Below, piece after piece: positions 10,910-21,994 of a DNA stretch of 64,000 nucleotides. Each line of letters starts with the position of its first letter. Position 1 is the stretch's first letter. The notes under the pieces were generated by a model. The model was not told the DNA's origin and ran no database searches. It saw nothing but the letters and a program-made list of their open reading frames with translations. This DNA is from Cryptomeria japonica (taxonomy: Eukaryota; Streptophyta; Pinopsida; Cupressales; Cupressaceae), in assembly GCF_030272615.1 (NCBI RefSeq), contig NC_081405.1:575159752-575223751 (forward strand), read 5' to 3'. The translations under genes and the position numbers were made by a program.

Positions 10910-13900
10910 ATGATGAAAACCATGTCATGGAACATCAAGGGATTAGAGGCCCCTGATAGGAAATATGTGGTCAAAATATTTCTAAATATGCACAAGGAAG
11001 TTGATTGCCTTATGATCCAAGAACTAAAATCAGTAGGATTTTCTCTAGAAATTGGGATGAAATCCATCTGGAGGGAAGCCACCCCCTTCTTCACCAAACA
11101 CCCTAAGGGTAAGGGTGGACTTGCAATATTGCTAAGTCCTAAATGGAAGAACAAAATTCTCAAATGGGGACAATCCCCATGTGATAGGTTAGTATGGGTA
11201 ATAATATAGAATGAAAATAAGACATTTGGTCTCTACTCAATATATGCTTCTAATGACTACCGAGAAAGGGGGGAGATGTGGGAATGGATTGCAAAATTAG
11301 AAGACATCCCCAGGCTCTTGGGAGGAGACTTTAATATGGTACTCAATGCACAAGATAAATAAGGAGGGAACAAGGTGGAATGGAAAGGAGTGGAGAGGAT
11401 ACACTAAGAGAGGATGGTTAACAAAATGAGGTTGCTTGACCCAATAATAGGTAAAAAAGGAGAACACAACTCAATATGCTACACCTAGTGTAACCACCAA
11501 CAATACAATAAGAGAGTGTACTACAAGCTAGATAGATTCTACTTCAATAAGGATTATTTTGAATTATTAAAAATTAGGAGGGTGTTCAGTATGTTGTCAT
11601 ACCATATACACTATCTGATCATCACCCCATTATGATTGGGTTAAAGATAACTAATAGTAAAATGGCCCTACCAAGCCCTAACTTGAATTTTAGAATGAAC
11701 ACTAGCTTTCTAATGGATGGTGATCTTAAATGTGCACTATACCTGGTCAGAATGTATAACAAATGTGGAAACAACAAGTTGTCAAACATTGAAAGGTGGA
11801 ACCAAAATATTGCAACCTCGACCTCAATTTGTTAGGTGGTAGATAAAAAGAAAGCTAAGGATGCCAGAGCAACTAAGATGCAATTGCACAATACACTACA
11901 AGTGGCAGAATCTGCACTGCAAGGGGATCCAAAAAATGCAACACTCACTTATCAACTAATCAGGGCCAAAAATGACCTTAGAAGGCTACAAAACCAGAAA
12001 TTTTAAGGATGGAGAGAAAGAGATAAGCTTAATTGGTTAGATTCTAGGGAACAAGGATCCAAGTTCTTCCAGATTCTCAAAATGAAACAAGAAAGAGAGA
12101 ATATAGACTCCATATGGGAAGATAATAAAAACCTCTCTGAACCAAATGAAATTCTAGAATGTTTTGCTCAGTACTACAAGTAATTATTTTCTGTAGAACC
12201 AGTTAGGGAGGAGCAGGAAAATGCAAGGAAATTAATCATGTCTTTAGTCCCCAAACTCCTTGATAAAGAAGATAGCAGGATTCTTAAAGGAGCTATTTCC
12301 AAAGAAGAAATCAAAGTAGCTATAGATGCCCTCAATAATGACAAGTCCCCTGGCCCTGATGGATTACTAGTAGAATTTTACAAGGATAATGTTGAATGGA
12401 TTGTGGATGATCTCCATGAGCTATACTCTAAGGCTATTCACAAGGGATCCCTAGGAGAAAACATAAACCAAGGTCTAATCAAACTCATTCCCAAAGAGGG
12501 TGATAAAATGCTTGTTAAAAACTGGAGACTCATTACACTATTAAATGTCTCATATAAGATATTAGCAAAGTTGACAACAAGCAGATTGGCAAATATTCTA
12601 CCTAAGATTATCAGTACTATAGAAACAGGGTTTGTCAAAGGATGCTATATATTAGAGAACTTAATCACATGTTGGGAATCACTTCATTGGGCAAAAGAAA
12701 TATGACAAAATGGATCCATGTTACTCATCGACTTTGAGAAAGCTTATGACAGAATAGAATGGGAATATATTATTCAGATGCTCCAGACTCTAGGATTCCC
12801 CCTGGGTTCTGTAAATTGGTCAAAAAATTATTATGTGATGCTAATGCCTCAGTTGAAGTGAATGGAATGAGATCCCCCAAATTTGCACTATCTAGGTCAG
12901 AAAGGCAAGGTTGCCCCCTAGCCCCTACCCTATTTGTCATAGCTACTGATGAAATGTTCTATTTACTCAAAGACTCCTTTGTCACTCCTCCTGTCAGGGC
13001 CATTTCCTTACCTAATAAAAAGGAAATATGTAATGTCCAATTTGCTAATGATACTGCAATGTTAATTAAACTTGATGAAGAGAACCTTACTGCTTTGCTG
13101 GAAAATATAAATGTTTTTTGCCTTGCCTCTAGAAGTAAGATTGCTATGCACAAATCTAACCTACTTGGCTGGGATGATAGCCCCCTGGACTGGCTCTCAA
13201 AATTCTCTCTCAATTGGTTGGGTCCTTCCCATATGGTTAAATATCTAGGTATCCCCTTCTCTGTTCTTCCAAATCTAAAAGAAATGTGGGAATGGGTAAG
13301 GAATAAGATAGAGAAGAAACTCTCTAAATGGAATAGGATCTATCTATCTCTGGTTGGAAGATTTTAGGTTTGTCAAAAGATCTTGGCATCATATAACATC
13401 TATTTCTCTGCTGCCTAACTCTTCAAGAACTATCAATTTAACCATATCCAAAAATAGATAAGGGAATTTCTTTGGTATGATGGGAAAGGTACTAGGAAGC
13501 AACATGCAGTGAAATGGGAATCATGTACTATGCATAAACTGTATCATGGGATGGGGCTAAAAGATCTTAGAATACAAGTGATAGCCCTCGCATCCAAATG
13601 GATCCTCAAAGCCATGGATGGTGAGGAGCCATGGAAAGTCCAACTAAGAAACAATGTATCATCCTCAATTCCAAAAAAAGCCAAGAAGTGGAAAGACCTC
13701 CCCATGATTGACCTTCTTCTTGGACAGATAGATGTAGCCCCAACTGGATCAGGGGTCTTTAAGTCCATACGGAAGGCCTGGGAATAGGTGAAACACTTGG
13801 TACAGTACAATCTGAAGGGAAATAGATAGGGCTAGTTAACTAGTGATAGATCTATTTGGTGGAACCTAATACATAATGGAAAACCATTGGCAGCTCTTCA

Positions 13901-16018
13901 AGGCTGCTCTGCACTTAAATAACACAATATGGGAATCAAGTACTTTGATCACATTCTGGAGATTGGCCAATTGAGAACATGGGAGGATCTGCAACTCTCC
14001 TGGGTGAACTCACAAAGTTGGTTCCCACTTTTTGGTACATCCCGATTTTGTTGAAATCATACATTTTTTGGAAAATATAATTATTTAAGCTTTAAGAGGT
14101 CCCATTTGAAGTAATTAATTGAAGAGAGTTAGATCAAAGGCTCTTAGATCAAAATTTCTTGGATAGAGCCTCTCTACTTCTAAATCATACTTGCAATGGA
14201 GTCTCCTCTACATCTATCAAATGCTGATAAAAAACCAATTTTACATTAGCTTTTGAGGGGTCAAACGAATTCATTTAGAAGTTTTGTTTTCTTAAGGATT
14301 TAGTCCTTATTATAAGCTTTCCAAATAGTATAATTTTTAATATATTTAAGTTTATTAATATATTTTTATTTTATTTTTTATGAATGTAGGTTTTTCACCA
14401 AACATGAACTTCTTTGTTCAATGCATTGGGAAAAATAGCAAACTAATTCAAAAAAATTCTGAAAAATATCTATGCCCTAGGTATTGATGTCTTCTTTCTA
14501 ACAAAAAAAATAAAACTTAATTTTGATATATATAGAGCAAGTTATGTGTTCAAACGTACACCTATATCTAAATTATAATTAGTCGGACTTCAAAACTTAA
14601 TAAAATAAAAAATATTCAACATATCACTATCAAACCAACTGCATGCCCTGGGTATTGATGTTACAAACCAAAATTTAAAAGAGATAAGTTTTTATCATTT
14701 ATAAAAAAAAATTTATACGTTTCGGGATGCACATCACTCTTACAAAATGTTGTTTCCTGTAAAAACCTACTTTTGAGGGAGATGGAAAAATCAATAAAAT
14801 TTTATTCAAAAAAATTTGAAAAAAATATATTTGGAATCTACAAAAAGGATGTTACAAATCACTAGTTTACATCATCTTCAAATTCTCAACGATTTAAAAG
14901 TTATAGGTGTCAGAAAGTGAAGGTTTTTTACAAAATGTTCATCTAAGTGTCAAAGTTGGTCAAAAAGTGGGAACCAGTATTGTGAGTTCACCCTCCTTCT
15001 CTATCCCATTATCCCAGAGCAGAACCTATAACATCCTTAAGTCTGCCATAGCCAATGCTCTTCCCCCATCTCACCTTTCTCCCCCCCTCTTCTCCTTCTC
15101 TGGGTTTAGCTAGGTTGATGGCACACTTCTTTTCTCTCTTAAAGACAAAAACATTTATGGATCCCTCACTGAGGCAGATACCATTTTTCTTCACCTAAAT
15201 AATTATTGGGAGCTAAATTCAGAAGCTGGGGTATGGAAAGATAGATTAGGTAAATTTTGGATGACTCCAAATGAACCAAAAAAACAATCTTTGGCTGGAG
15301 ACTACTCTTACATAAACTCCCTATTAAGGACAAGGAGGGTAACTACCTAAATTGCAAAATTTATAGAATTCCAAAGATTGTGAAACATATCTTTTTTGAC
15401 TATCATTTTGCAAAGGAAATCTGGAACTTGTTCAGTCTAAATCTGGATGCTAATTGTGTTGAAATCATAAATGTTGTTTTAGGCTACATTAAGGGCTGTA
15501 GGAAAACTGTAACTATCTTTTGGTCTTTTTTATCTTTAGAAGTTCTTTGGCTCATTTAGAAATACTGTAATGATGATGTCTTTAATAACAACACCAGGCA
15601 TCTCACTGAGTCTCTTAGGAGACTCATTTTTCATACTGTCTCAATGCAGGTCACTATGGTTATAAAGCTAGACTCAGATAAGTTTGATAAATGGATAAAG
15701 GAAGGTGCCACCACTATCTACATCAGAGAGCTATCCCACCACTTCACATGGGAGAGAGATGAACCGGGAAAGGCGGCATTTGAGCAAGCACTCATGGCCT
15801 TCATGAGACAGATGGACTGTAGACATCTACATATGGAAATTTCTCGAGAGGAAGCTGACTTGATTCAACAGAGCACCTCACACCCTCACAAGAAGGACAT
15901 TCTTGATGGCCGTATGGAAGTATGGCAAGATGGAGATATGGGCTGGGTGGCTTGGATCCTACCAGTGGGAGTCAACTCTTTCCAGATTCTGAAATTTCTT
16001 TCATATAGTCTGTTATGA
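10910..16018 (+). pseudogene. LINE ORF2: APE endonuclease plus reverse transcriptase
   Basis: It makes the target nick and copies RNA at that nick. Endonuclease (about 10910-11640): MSWNIKG at the start, IQE near 11018, GDFN near 11325. Reverse transcriptase (about 12300-13370): DKSPGPDGL, LIKLIPKEGD, NWRLITLLNVSYKILAK, then LLIDFEKAYDRI. The catalytic box reads QFANDTAML instead of F-A-D-D, so one catalytic aspartate is lost. A zinc-binding C-terminal region follows the insertion at 14002-14993 (PIKDKEGNYLNCKI...HIFFDYHFAKEIWNLF, about 15310-15440). The last open stretch, 15644-16018, is of unknown role and ends at TGA 16016-16018. Numerous stops and frame changes; dead. Confidence 0.88.
14002..14993. 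mobile_element. Non-autonomous inverted-repeat DNA element inside the LINE
   Basis: Terminal inverted repeats GGGTGAACTCACAA... (14002-14034) and its complement (14961-14993) match at about 30 of 33 bases, including TGGTTCCCACTTTTTG. It is flanked by TCCT on both sides (13998-14001 and 14994-14997), a perfect 4-bp duplication. LINE ORF2 resumes after it. The interior is AT-rich with no open frame; the phrase 'atgccct(a/g)ggtattgatg' occurs twice (about 14470 and 14643). Ends and duplication length resemble T, but the repeat sequence differs. Confidence 0.88.
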
Positions 16019-16204
16019 CTCTTTATTTTGATCTTTTTTGCTCTTATAATATGATGTAATTATTGTAACCATCTCCCCATATGTGGTGATACTCGTGGAA
16101 CTATAAACTTTTTTGATGGCTGCACCCTCCTAAGGTGCCTTGATGTGGATATTCTCAGACATTTCTAGTGATATGTAATGACCTTATGATATTTAATCCA
16201 AAAA

Positions 16205-16302
16205 ATATATTATTATACTATATAATATAATGTTATTTTAAAATAATTGAAGTATAAAAATCGGATACTTGATTTTCTAAAATAGTATAATTAGACTGTG
16301 AC
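16205..16302. other. Resumed transposon T sequence after the LINE
   Basis: Begins with the right copy of the LINE target duplication and continues the AT tract, followed by a phrase 'aaatcggatacttgatttt'. Similar 'aatcggata(t/c)' phrases occur at about 8836, 21694 and 21808 within T. Confidence 0.6.
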
Positions 16303-16332
16303 AGCCCGTGAGTTATTTTTAACCCACGGGCT
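16303..16332. repeat. Strong GC hairpin upstream of the T gene
   Basis: AGCCCGTGAGTTA (16303-16315) pairs with TAACCCACGGGCT (16320-16332) at 12 of 13 positions around a TTTT loop. It lies about 260 bases before the first ATG of the gene in T. It could be a promoter-proximal structure or simply a palindrome; no known site was recognised. Confidence 0.6.
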
Positions 16333-16587
16333 ACGTGATATTTTTGGAATCTGATATCCAGTTGGATGCGATATCTGGTTATTGGACCCAAATTTGCTAA
16401 AAAAATACATTAAAAGATAGGATTTTTATTGTTTTCAATCATTTTCATTCAATTTTTTTTTTAAATGTTTATTTTTATTTCATTGAAAATATGGTTTTTT
16501 CATGAAAACTAGGTTTTTTTAAATTAAATATAAAATTGTTCAAATTTGTTAACTAAATTCTTTTTTTTACATTCAATTAGGTTAAAA

Positions 16588-18471
16588 ATGGGGGATAACA
16601 GTCAAAACATTGATCAACCACAATCGCAACAACCAAACACTCCTTTGCCAAACCCCCCCTCAATTCAGGATTTAATTGCACAAAATTTGAACCAATTGAG
16701 GGGGATTCTAAATGTCTATCATTTGATCCCTCTCCTAAACCCAATGTTTGATCCCCTCACATTGATCATAAAGAGTATGGAAACCATCATTGACGAGCAC
16801 AATGCCACTCTTTTGTGGCGAGATTCTATGAGGGAACAATATGCGGATGGCTTGTCCTATAAGGAGATCAAAGATCTTGAGATATCTAAAGCCGCTATCA
16901 CCGCATTGTTTATGAATCCCCGCACTGGTCAACCCGTAGACCCCCAAAAAATAAAACTTTCTATTAAATGGTGCACAAATGATGGTATTGTAAAAAAATT
17001 TGGGATCGTTGGTGGATGGTTTTCAACAGACCACCCAACAACAATCTTGATGTCCCTTTCTACTTCATAAAAAAAATTTATGCTGAGTTTGTTTTAGGAA
17101 AACATGTGAACTACTTTGACATAGACCTTGGGAAGTCAGAGTAGTCTAGGGCCCATATGTCCCCCCTCCTCCTGTTGATCCCCCACCTCTAGTGTAGCAT
17201 CCAGATATCATTTGTGAGGCGGCATCATAGACCTTATCGGCTATTCACTCTTTGAGTGGCCTTTTGCCTTCTCATGTTGGGTCAGTAGATCAGCCTACTT
17301 TTGATGGTAGTGGTGCATCCGGTGGTGCTGACACGTCCTCCTGAATGTGACACATTTGTGTTCCCCATATTTGTTTCATGTGTGGGCACGTATGCTTGGG
17401 TCCAGTTGGACAACCTGTTGACCCTCCTATGCACAGTGCAGATTATGACGTGCATGAGATGCACGGTGCACCAGATTTTATGACATAGACTAGAGGATAC
17501 CCTAGGGAGTCCTTGCATGCTAGAGGCAAGGAGGCACCTTCATCATACATTGATGATGTAGTGGTAAGATTTGTATTTTCACAATTCATTCTATATTTTA
17601 AATGAATATTTATAATCTAGATAATATTAAATAATAATTTTTATTTACATGGTCTATTTAACAGTTGATGACCAAGGAGGAGTTGACATAGATCCAGGAG
17701 GGCGCCTTGATAGCCATTTCATTTGGCCTAGATAGTTATACGGTACATATATTATTGCACCTAGTCGTTAGTATTTTATTGTACATACATGCTCATCATT
17801 TATATTTGTATTAATTAGATTATGTAGTAACTTGCATGTATATCTTATTTTACTCATGTAGGGCACAAGCAACATGAGTGCAGGGCTGTGTAATTTAGGA
17901 TCTGGTAGTGCGGTTGGAGAAAAGGGAAAGGTAATTGAGTACAAATATGATTGAATGAATAGTTTAATAACTTATAGTGATTATACACATCTAGAAATAG
18001 ATTGATAGTTTCATATACTTGTTGTGTATATGTACAAATAATTCTTGGCTTCACATCCTTGTTGACTACACCCTACCTGAAGATGAAGAAGAAGAAGAGA
18101 TGCCTCAAGTATATGTGTGTTTATTTTATTTTGTGTTTAGTAGATATAATTTGTTATTATCAGTGACAATTATATGCTAAATTGTATCAATGTCATGTTT
18201 GTGAACATATGTAGGTTGTGTATGAAAATATTTAAAACATACCTCCTCTACCAAAGACATACATCAAGAGTCCTGTAAAGCCGAAGAGAAAACATGAAGA
18301 TGAAGTAAACAAGAATAGTTCAATTATAGTTCATTTTTATGTTAACATTTTGAATGTGAGTTATATAATATAACTAATCTTAATCATGGTTTGTTTTTTC
18401 TTGTGCAGGATCCTTTAGAGCTGAGCAGTGTGGTGAAGAGGATCAATCTTGATGATCCATCAGTAGCTTAG
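16588..18471 (+). pseudogene. Decayed six-exon gene carried by transposon T, function unknown
   Basis: I do not recognise the family. Exons inferred from open phases and GT/AG borders: 16588-17563, 17665-17742, 17862-17930, one ending 18108 (acceptor unclear), 18215-18304 and 18409-18471. Exons 2, 3, 5 and 6 are 78, 69, 90 and 63 bases, all multiples of three, and every intron falls in phase 0. Exon 1 starts MGDNSQNIDQPQSQQ (Gln/Pro-rich), then a helical part (DEHNATLLWRDSMREQYADG). After a one-base shift near 16995 it reads PNNNLDVPFYFIKKIYAEF. A Pro/Gly-rich segment ends SSYIDDVV. Later exons give SAGLCNLGSGSAVGEKGK, an acidic run (PEDEEEEEMPQ), a basic run (KSPVKPKRKHEDE) and DPLELSSVVKRINLDDPSVA before TAG at 18469. 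Stops in exons 1, 2 and 5 make it a pseudogene. It could be T's transposase or accessory gene, or a captured host gene. Confidence 0.6.
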
Positions 18472-18860
18472 GATGTTATAGATAGTTCTACGATTCTTAA
18501 ATGTCTAGTTGGCATGTATATTTTATATATAGACATACATTCACGTATATAGACATAGATTTTGTTTGAGTTGGCATTTATGCCATATTTGTGTATGGAC
18601 ATAGACCTGTAATCATTTAACATTTTCATATATACAGAAGTTGTCATTTGATCATATAAATTGTTGCTTATCTGTGCATGGTGTTATCATGGAAATATTT
18701 ACTCTTCATTCCAATAATTAACAATGGTTAATAATGGTTATTTAATGAAAAAATACAATTCATTTCATTTCATCATAAGTGTTGTTTGTTTAATGAACAA
18801 TACAATTCATTTAATGAATAATAAAATACAATTAATTTAATGAAAAATACAATAAAATTC
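18472..18860. other. AT-rich 3' flank of the T gene
   Basis: No open frame. Repeated short phrases 'tttaatgaa(t/a)aataca' near 18740-18860 directly before the tandem array. Confidence 0.5.
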
Positions 18861-20768
18861 ATTATTACCCTATGAATGCTCCTATTTCCCCCCCCCCACA
18901 CTCGGTCGAATGCTCGGGGTCATACCCTACTAGCGTCATCCCTTGAGCACCCTCAGTACTTAAAATAGTCAAAATTTGATGGGCCCTAACTCCGAATCCA
19001 TGGCACCTATGAATGATCCATTTGAACCTATAGGTTCATGAGAGGGGTCCCTACAAAATCCTATCTTTTTTTTTCAATTATCCTACGGTTTTATTAGGGA
19101 AACATTTTTCGGTTGGCAAAAAAATCGTCAGTCTCATTCAATCAAATGTTATCGCGTGGCCAATTTCTTGTTCTTCTCGTCATGATAACGAATAGTCAGC
19201 TCTGACATGTTCATTTAGGAATTATTACCCAATCCACACTCGTATTTTAACCCCCTACTTAGTCGAACGCTCGGGGTCATACCCTACCGGCGTCATCCCT
19301 TGAGCACCCTAAGTGCTAAAATTTGTCAAACTTTGATGGGCCCTAACTTAGAATCCGTGGCACCTGCAAATGATCCATTTGAACCTACGGGTCCATGAGA
19401 GGGGTCCCTACAAAATCCTATCTAGATTTTTCAAGTTTCCCTATAGTTTTATTAGGGTAACATTTTTTCAATTGGCAAAATATTTGTCAGTCTCATTCAA
19501 TTGAATGTTGTCGTGTGGCCTATTTCTCATTCTACTCACCGTGATAATGAACTATTGACTAAGATATGTCCAGCTAGGCATTAATACCCTATGCATGCTC
19601 CTATTTTTCCCCCTCACTCGGTTGAATGCTCAGGGTCATACCCTACCGACATCTTCCCTTGAGCACCCTAAGTGCTAAAAATTGTCAAACTTTGACGGGC
19701 CCTAACTCGGAATCCGTGGCACCTACAAATGATCTGTTTGAACCTATGGGGCCATTAGAGAGGTCCCTAAAAAATCCTATCTTGGTTTTTTAATTTTCCC
19801 TACGGTTTTATTAGCGCATCATTTTTTCAGTTGGCAAAAAATTGTCAGTCTCATTCAATCGAATGTTGTCACTTGGCCAATTTCTCATTCTTCTCGTCGT
19901 GATAACGAACCATCAGCTAAGAAATGTCTAGCTAGGAATTATTACCCTATTCATGGTCCTATTTTTTCCTCCCACTCAGTCAAATGCTTGGGGTCATACC
20001 CTATCGGCATCGTCCCTTGAGCAACGTAAGTGCTAAAATTGTAAAATTTTAATGGGCCCTAACTTAGAATCTATGGCACCTGTAAATGATCTATTTAAAC
20101 CTACGGGTCCATGAGAGGGGTTCCTACAAAATCCTATCTTGGTTTTTCAATTTTCCCTACAGTTTTATTAGGGCAACATTTTTTCAGTTGGCAAAAAAAA
20201 CATTAGCCTCATTCAATCGAATGTTGTCGCGTGACCAATTTCTTGTTTTGCTTGTTGTGATAATGAACTGTTAGCTAAGACATGTCCAATTAATAATTAT
20301 TACCCTATGCATGCTCCTCTTTTCCCCCCACATAGTCAAACACTCAGGGTCATAGACTACTGGCGTCGTCCCTTCAGCACCCTCAGTGCTAAAAATGGTC
20401 AAACTTTGAGGGGCCCTAACTCGAAATCTGTGGCACCTGCAAATGATCTATTTGAACCTATGGGTCCACAAGAGGGGTCCTATAAATGATTATTATGGTT
20501 TTTCATGTTTCCCTACATTTTTATTAGGGCATAATTTTTTGGTTGGTGAAAAAATTGTCAGTCTCATTCAATCGAATGTTGTGATGTGGCCAATTTATTG
20601 TTATTCTTATTGTGATAACGAGCCATCAGCTAAGACATGTCTAGTTAGGCATTATTACCCTATGCATGCTAACATTTTTCCCCACCATTCAGTTGAATGC
20701 TCGGGGTCATATCCTACCAGCATCGTCCCTTGAGCACCCTAAGTGCTAAAAATTATCAAGCTTCGACG
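18861..20768. repeat. 358-bp tandem repeat, five full units plus a partial
   Basis: Units begin with ATTATTACCC-type sequence at 18861, 19221, 19580, 19938, 20296 and 20651, spacings 360, 359, 358, 358 and 355. Each has a CCCC-rich start, 'gctcggggtcataccctac', 'gagcaccctaagtgctaaaa', 'gatgggccctaact' and a TTTTTCAGTTGGCAAAAA-like stretch. The array stops abruptly about 118 bases into the sixth unit. Units differ by scattered changes, so it is an old satellite-like array. Short ORFs within it are not in conserved frames. Confidence 0.92.
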
Positions 20769-20853
20769 AGCATCATACCATACTAGCATGTCTCCATCTT
20801 CTTGTTCATATGAATCTCCATATTGTTTAGCAATTATCTCATCATTATCATCT

Positions 20854-21508
20854 TTAGCAATTAAACAAAGAGTTGGCATTGCTCAGTTGATGTCTTATTG
20901 CTAAAATCTTGGTTGACCTCTTGCCTTCACAATTCGCAATAGTGTTCTCATCAATTTCAAGTAACCATTTTGGAGTTCTTGAAGGTCCTGGATTTTGAAT
21001 TTGTCTTTCATCCATGACAGGGTATTCATTTCTAAAGTAATTAGGAGTTACGTAATGTTCACTTGATTCAGAATTTCTACCTTCAATGTCAAATTTTTCC
21101 ACATTTTCACTTCCAATGTCAATATTCTCCACATGTTCACCTCCTATGTCAAAATTTTCTACGTTTTCACCTCCAATATAAAAAAATTTCTTATTTACAC
21201 AAAAATTATGGACACCTTCATTGTCAACTCCCAAATTTTTAATTTCCATTCTCATGTCATGTTGAGCATTTTCATTATCACTTTCAACATTTTCAAAATA
21301 TTCAAAATTTTTTACTTTCAAAATCGACATTTTCATTTTCAATAACTTGTTCAACGTTTTCAAATTGAATTTCCTCTTCACTTGAATTAACATTAGCTCT
21401 ATTTAACATTCCTTGTCTTCTCCTCCTATGACCTTCTCTATACATTTCAATTTGGTCATTTGAAAGTTTTCTTTTACGTTTAGACTTCTGATGACTACTA
21501 CTTCCCAT
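20854..21508 (-). pseudogene. Unrecognised charged protein ORF in T, minus strand, one frameshift
   Basis: Starts MGSSSHQKSKRKRKLSND at 21508 (minus), followed by a very basic stretch (EGHRRRRQGMLNR) and an acidic one (SSEEEIQFENVEQVIENEN). A frame change near 21302-21390 moves into a 179-codon frame with a degenerate internal repeat of ~11 residues (NFDIGGEHVENIDIGSENVE...) and an end reading TPKWLLEIDENTIANCEGKR. A basic N-terminus plus acidic low-complexity tail suggests a nuclear protein, possibly the 5' end of a transposition gene, but I see no domain signature. It runs towards the six-exon gene, with the 358-bp array between them. Confidence 0.45.
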
Positions 21509-21856
21509 TTACCTCCACAAAGATTCTCCTAAATGATTGACAATGTAAGAATTGACTTGAAGAATCTCTCAAAAGCACAAATTTTTCTCAACCTATTTGA
21601 AAACATGTGATTGTTGACAAAAAATAGAATGTGAAGACCATGAGCCATTGAAATCCACAAAATGTCCCTTAAGGCTCTTTTTTATTTACAAAAAATCGGA
21701 TATTCGATAAAATCATATATTCAATTTTAATGTATAAATATGTGCTCCCAAAAATTTTTCCCATTGCCTCCTTTTTTTTTACTATTGCCACATTAATGGC
21801 AGTGATAGAAATCGGATATTCGATAAAATCTGATATTTCATTTTATTACTCATATT
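21509..21856. other. AT-rich spacer with repeated phrase
   Basis: Upstream (minus-sense) of the charged ORF. It carries 'aatcggatattcgataaaatc' -like phrases at about 21694 and 21808. Possible promoter region, but no element can be named. Confidence 0.4.
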
Positions 21857-21948
21857 TTAGAGAGAGAGAGATTATGGGAGAGGGAAAGAGAGAGAGAGAG
21901 AGAGAGAGAGAAGGGAGAGAGAGAGAGATTAGGGGAGAGGGGCAAGGG

Positions 21949-21979
<31 letters not shown>

Positions 21980-21994
21980 AAAGAGAGAGAGAGT
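21857..21994. repeat. (GA)n microsatellite, left border of the minisatellite
   Basis: About 138 bases of GA runs broken by 'gattaggggagaggg'. The complementary form of the same interrupted tract (including CCCTAATCTCTCTC) ends the minisatellite at 25626-25779, so the pair forms a large inverted repeat. Confidence 0.9.

Larger units (their letters stand above)
9090..16204 (+). mobile_element. LINE (L1-like non-LTR retrotransposon), about 6.1 kb plus an insertion
   Basis: Full-length in structure: a 15-bp target duplication on both sides (9075-9089 and 16205-16219), a 5' leader starting GATTGAAGGCCAAAACGAGG, ORF1 with a zinc knuckle, ORF2 with endonuclease, reverse transcriptase and a C-terminal zinc-binding region, and a short A-rich end (..ATCCAAAAA). 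Removing the 992-bp element at 14002-14993 leaves about 6.1 kb, a normal size for plant L1 elements. Stops and frameshifts throughout make it inactive. Confidence 0.92.

Noticed and set aside
15644-16018. RNase H domain at the LINE C-terminus
   Set aside because: The 124-codon frame lacks the expected Asp/Glu pattern; left as unknown C-terminal part.
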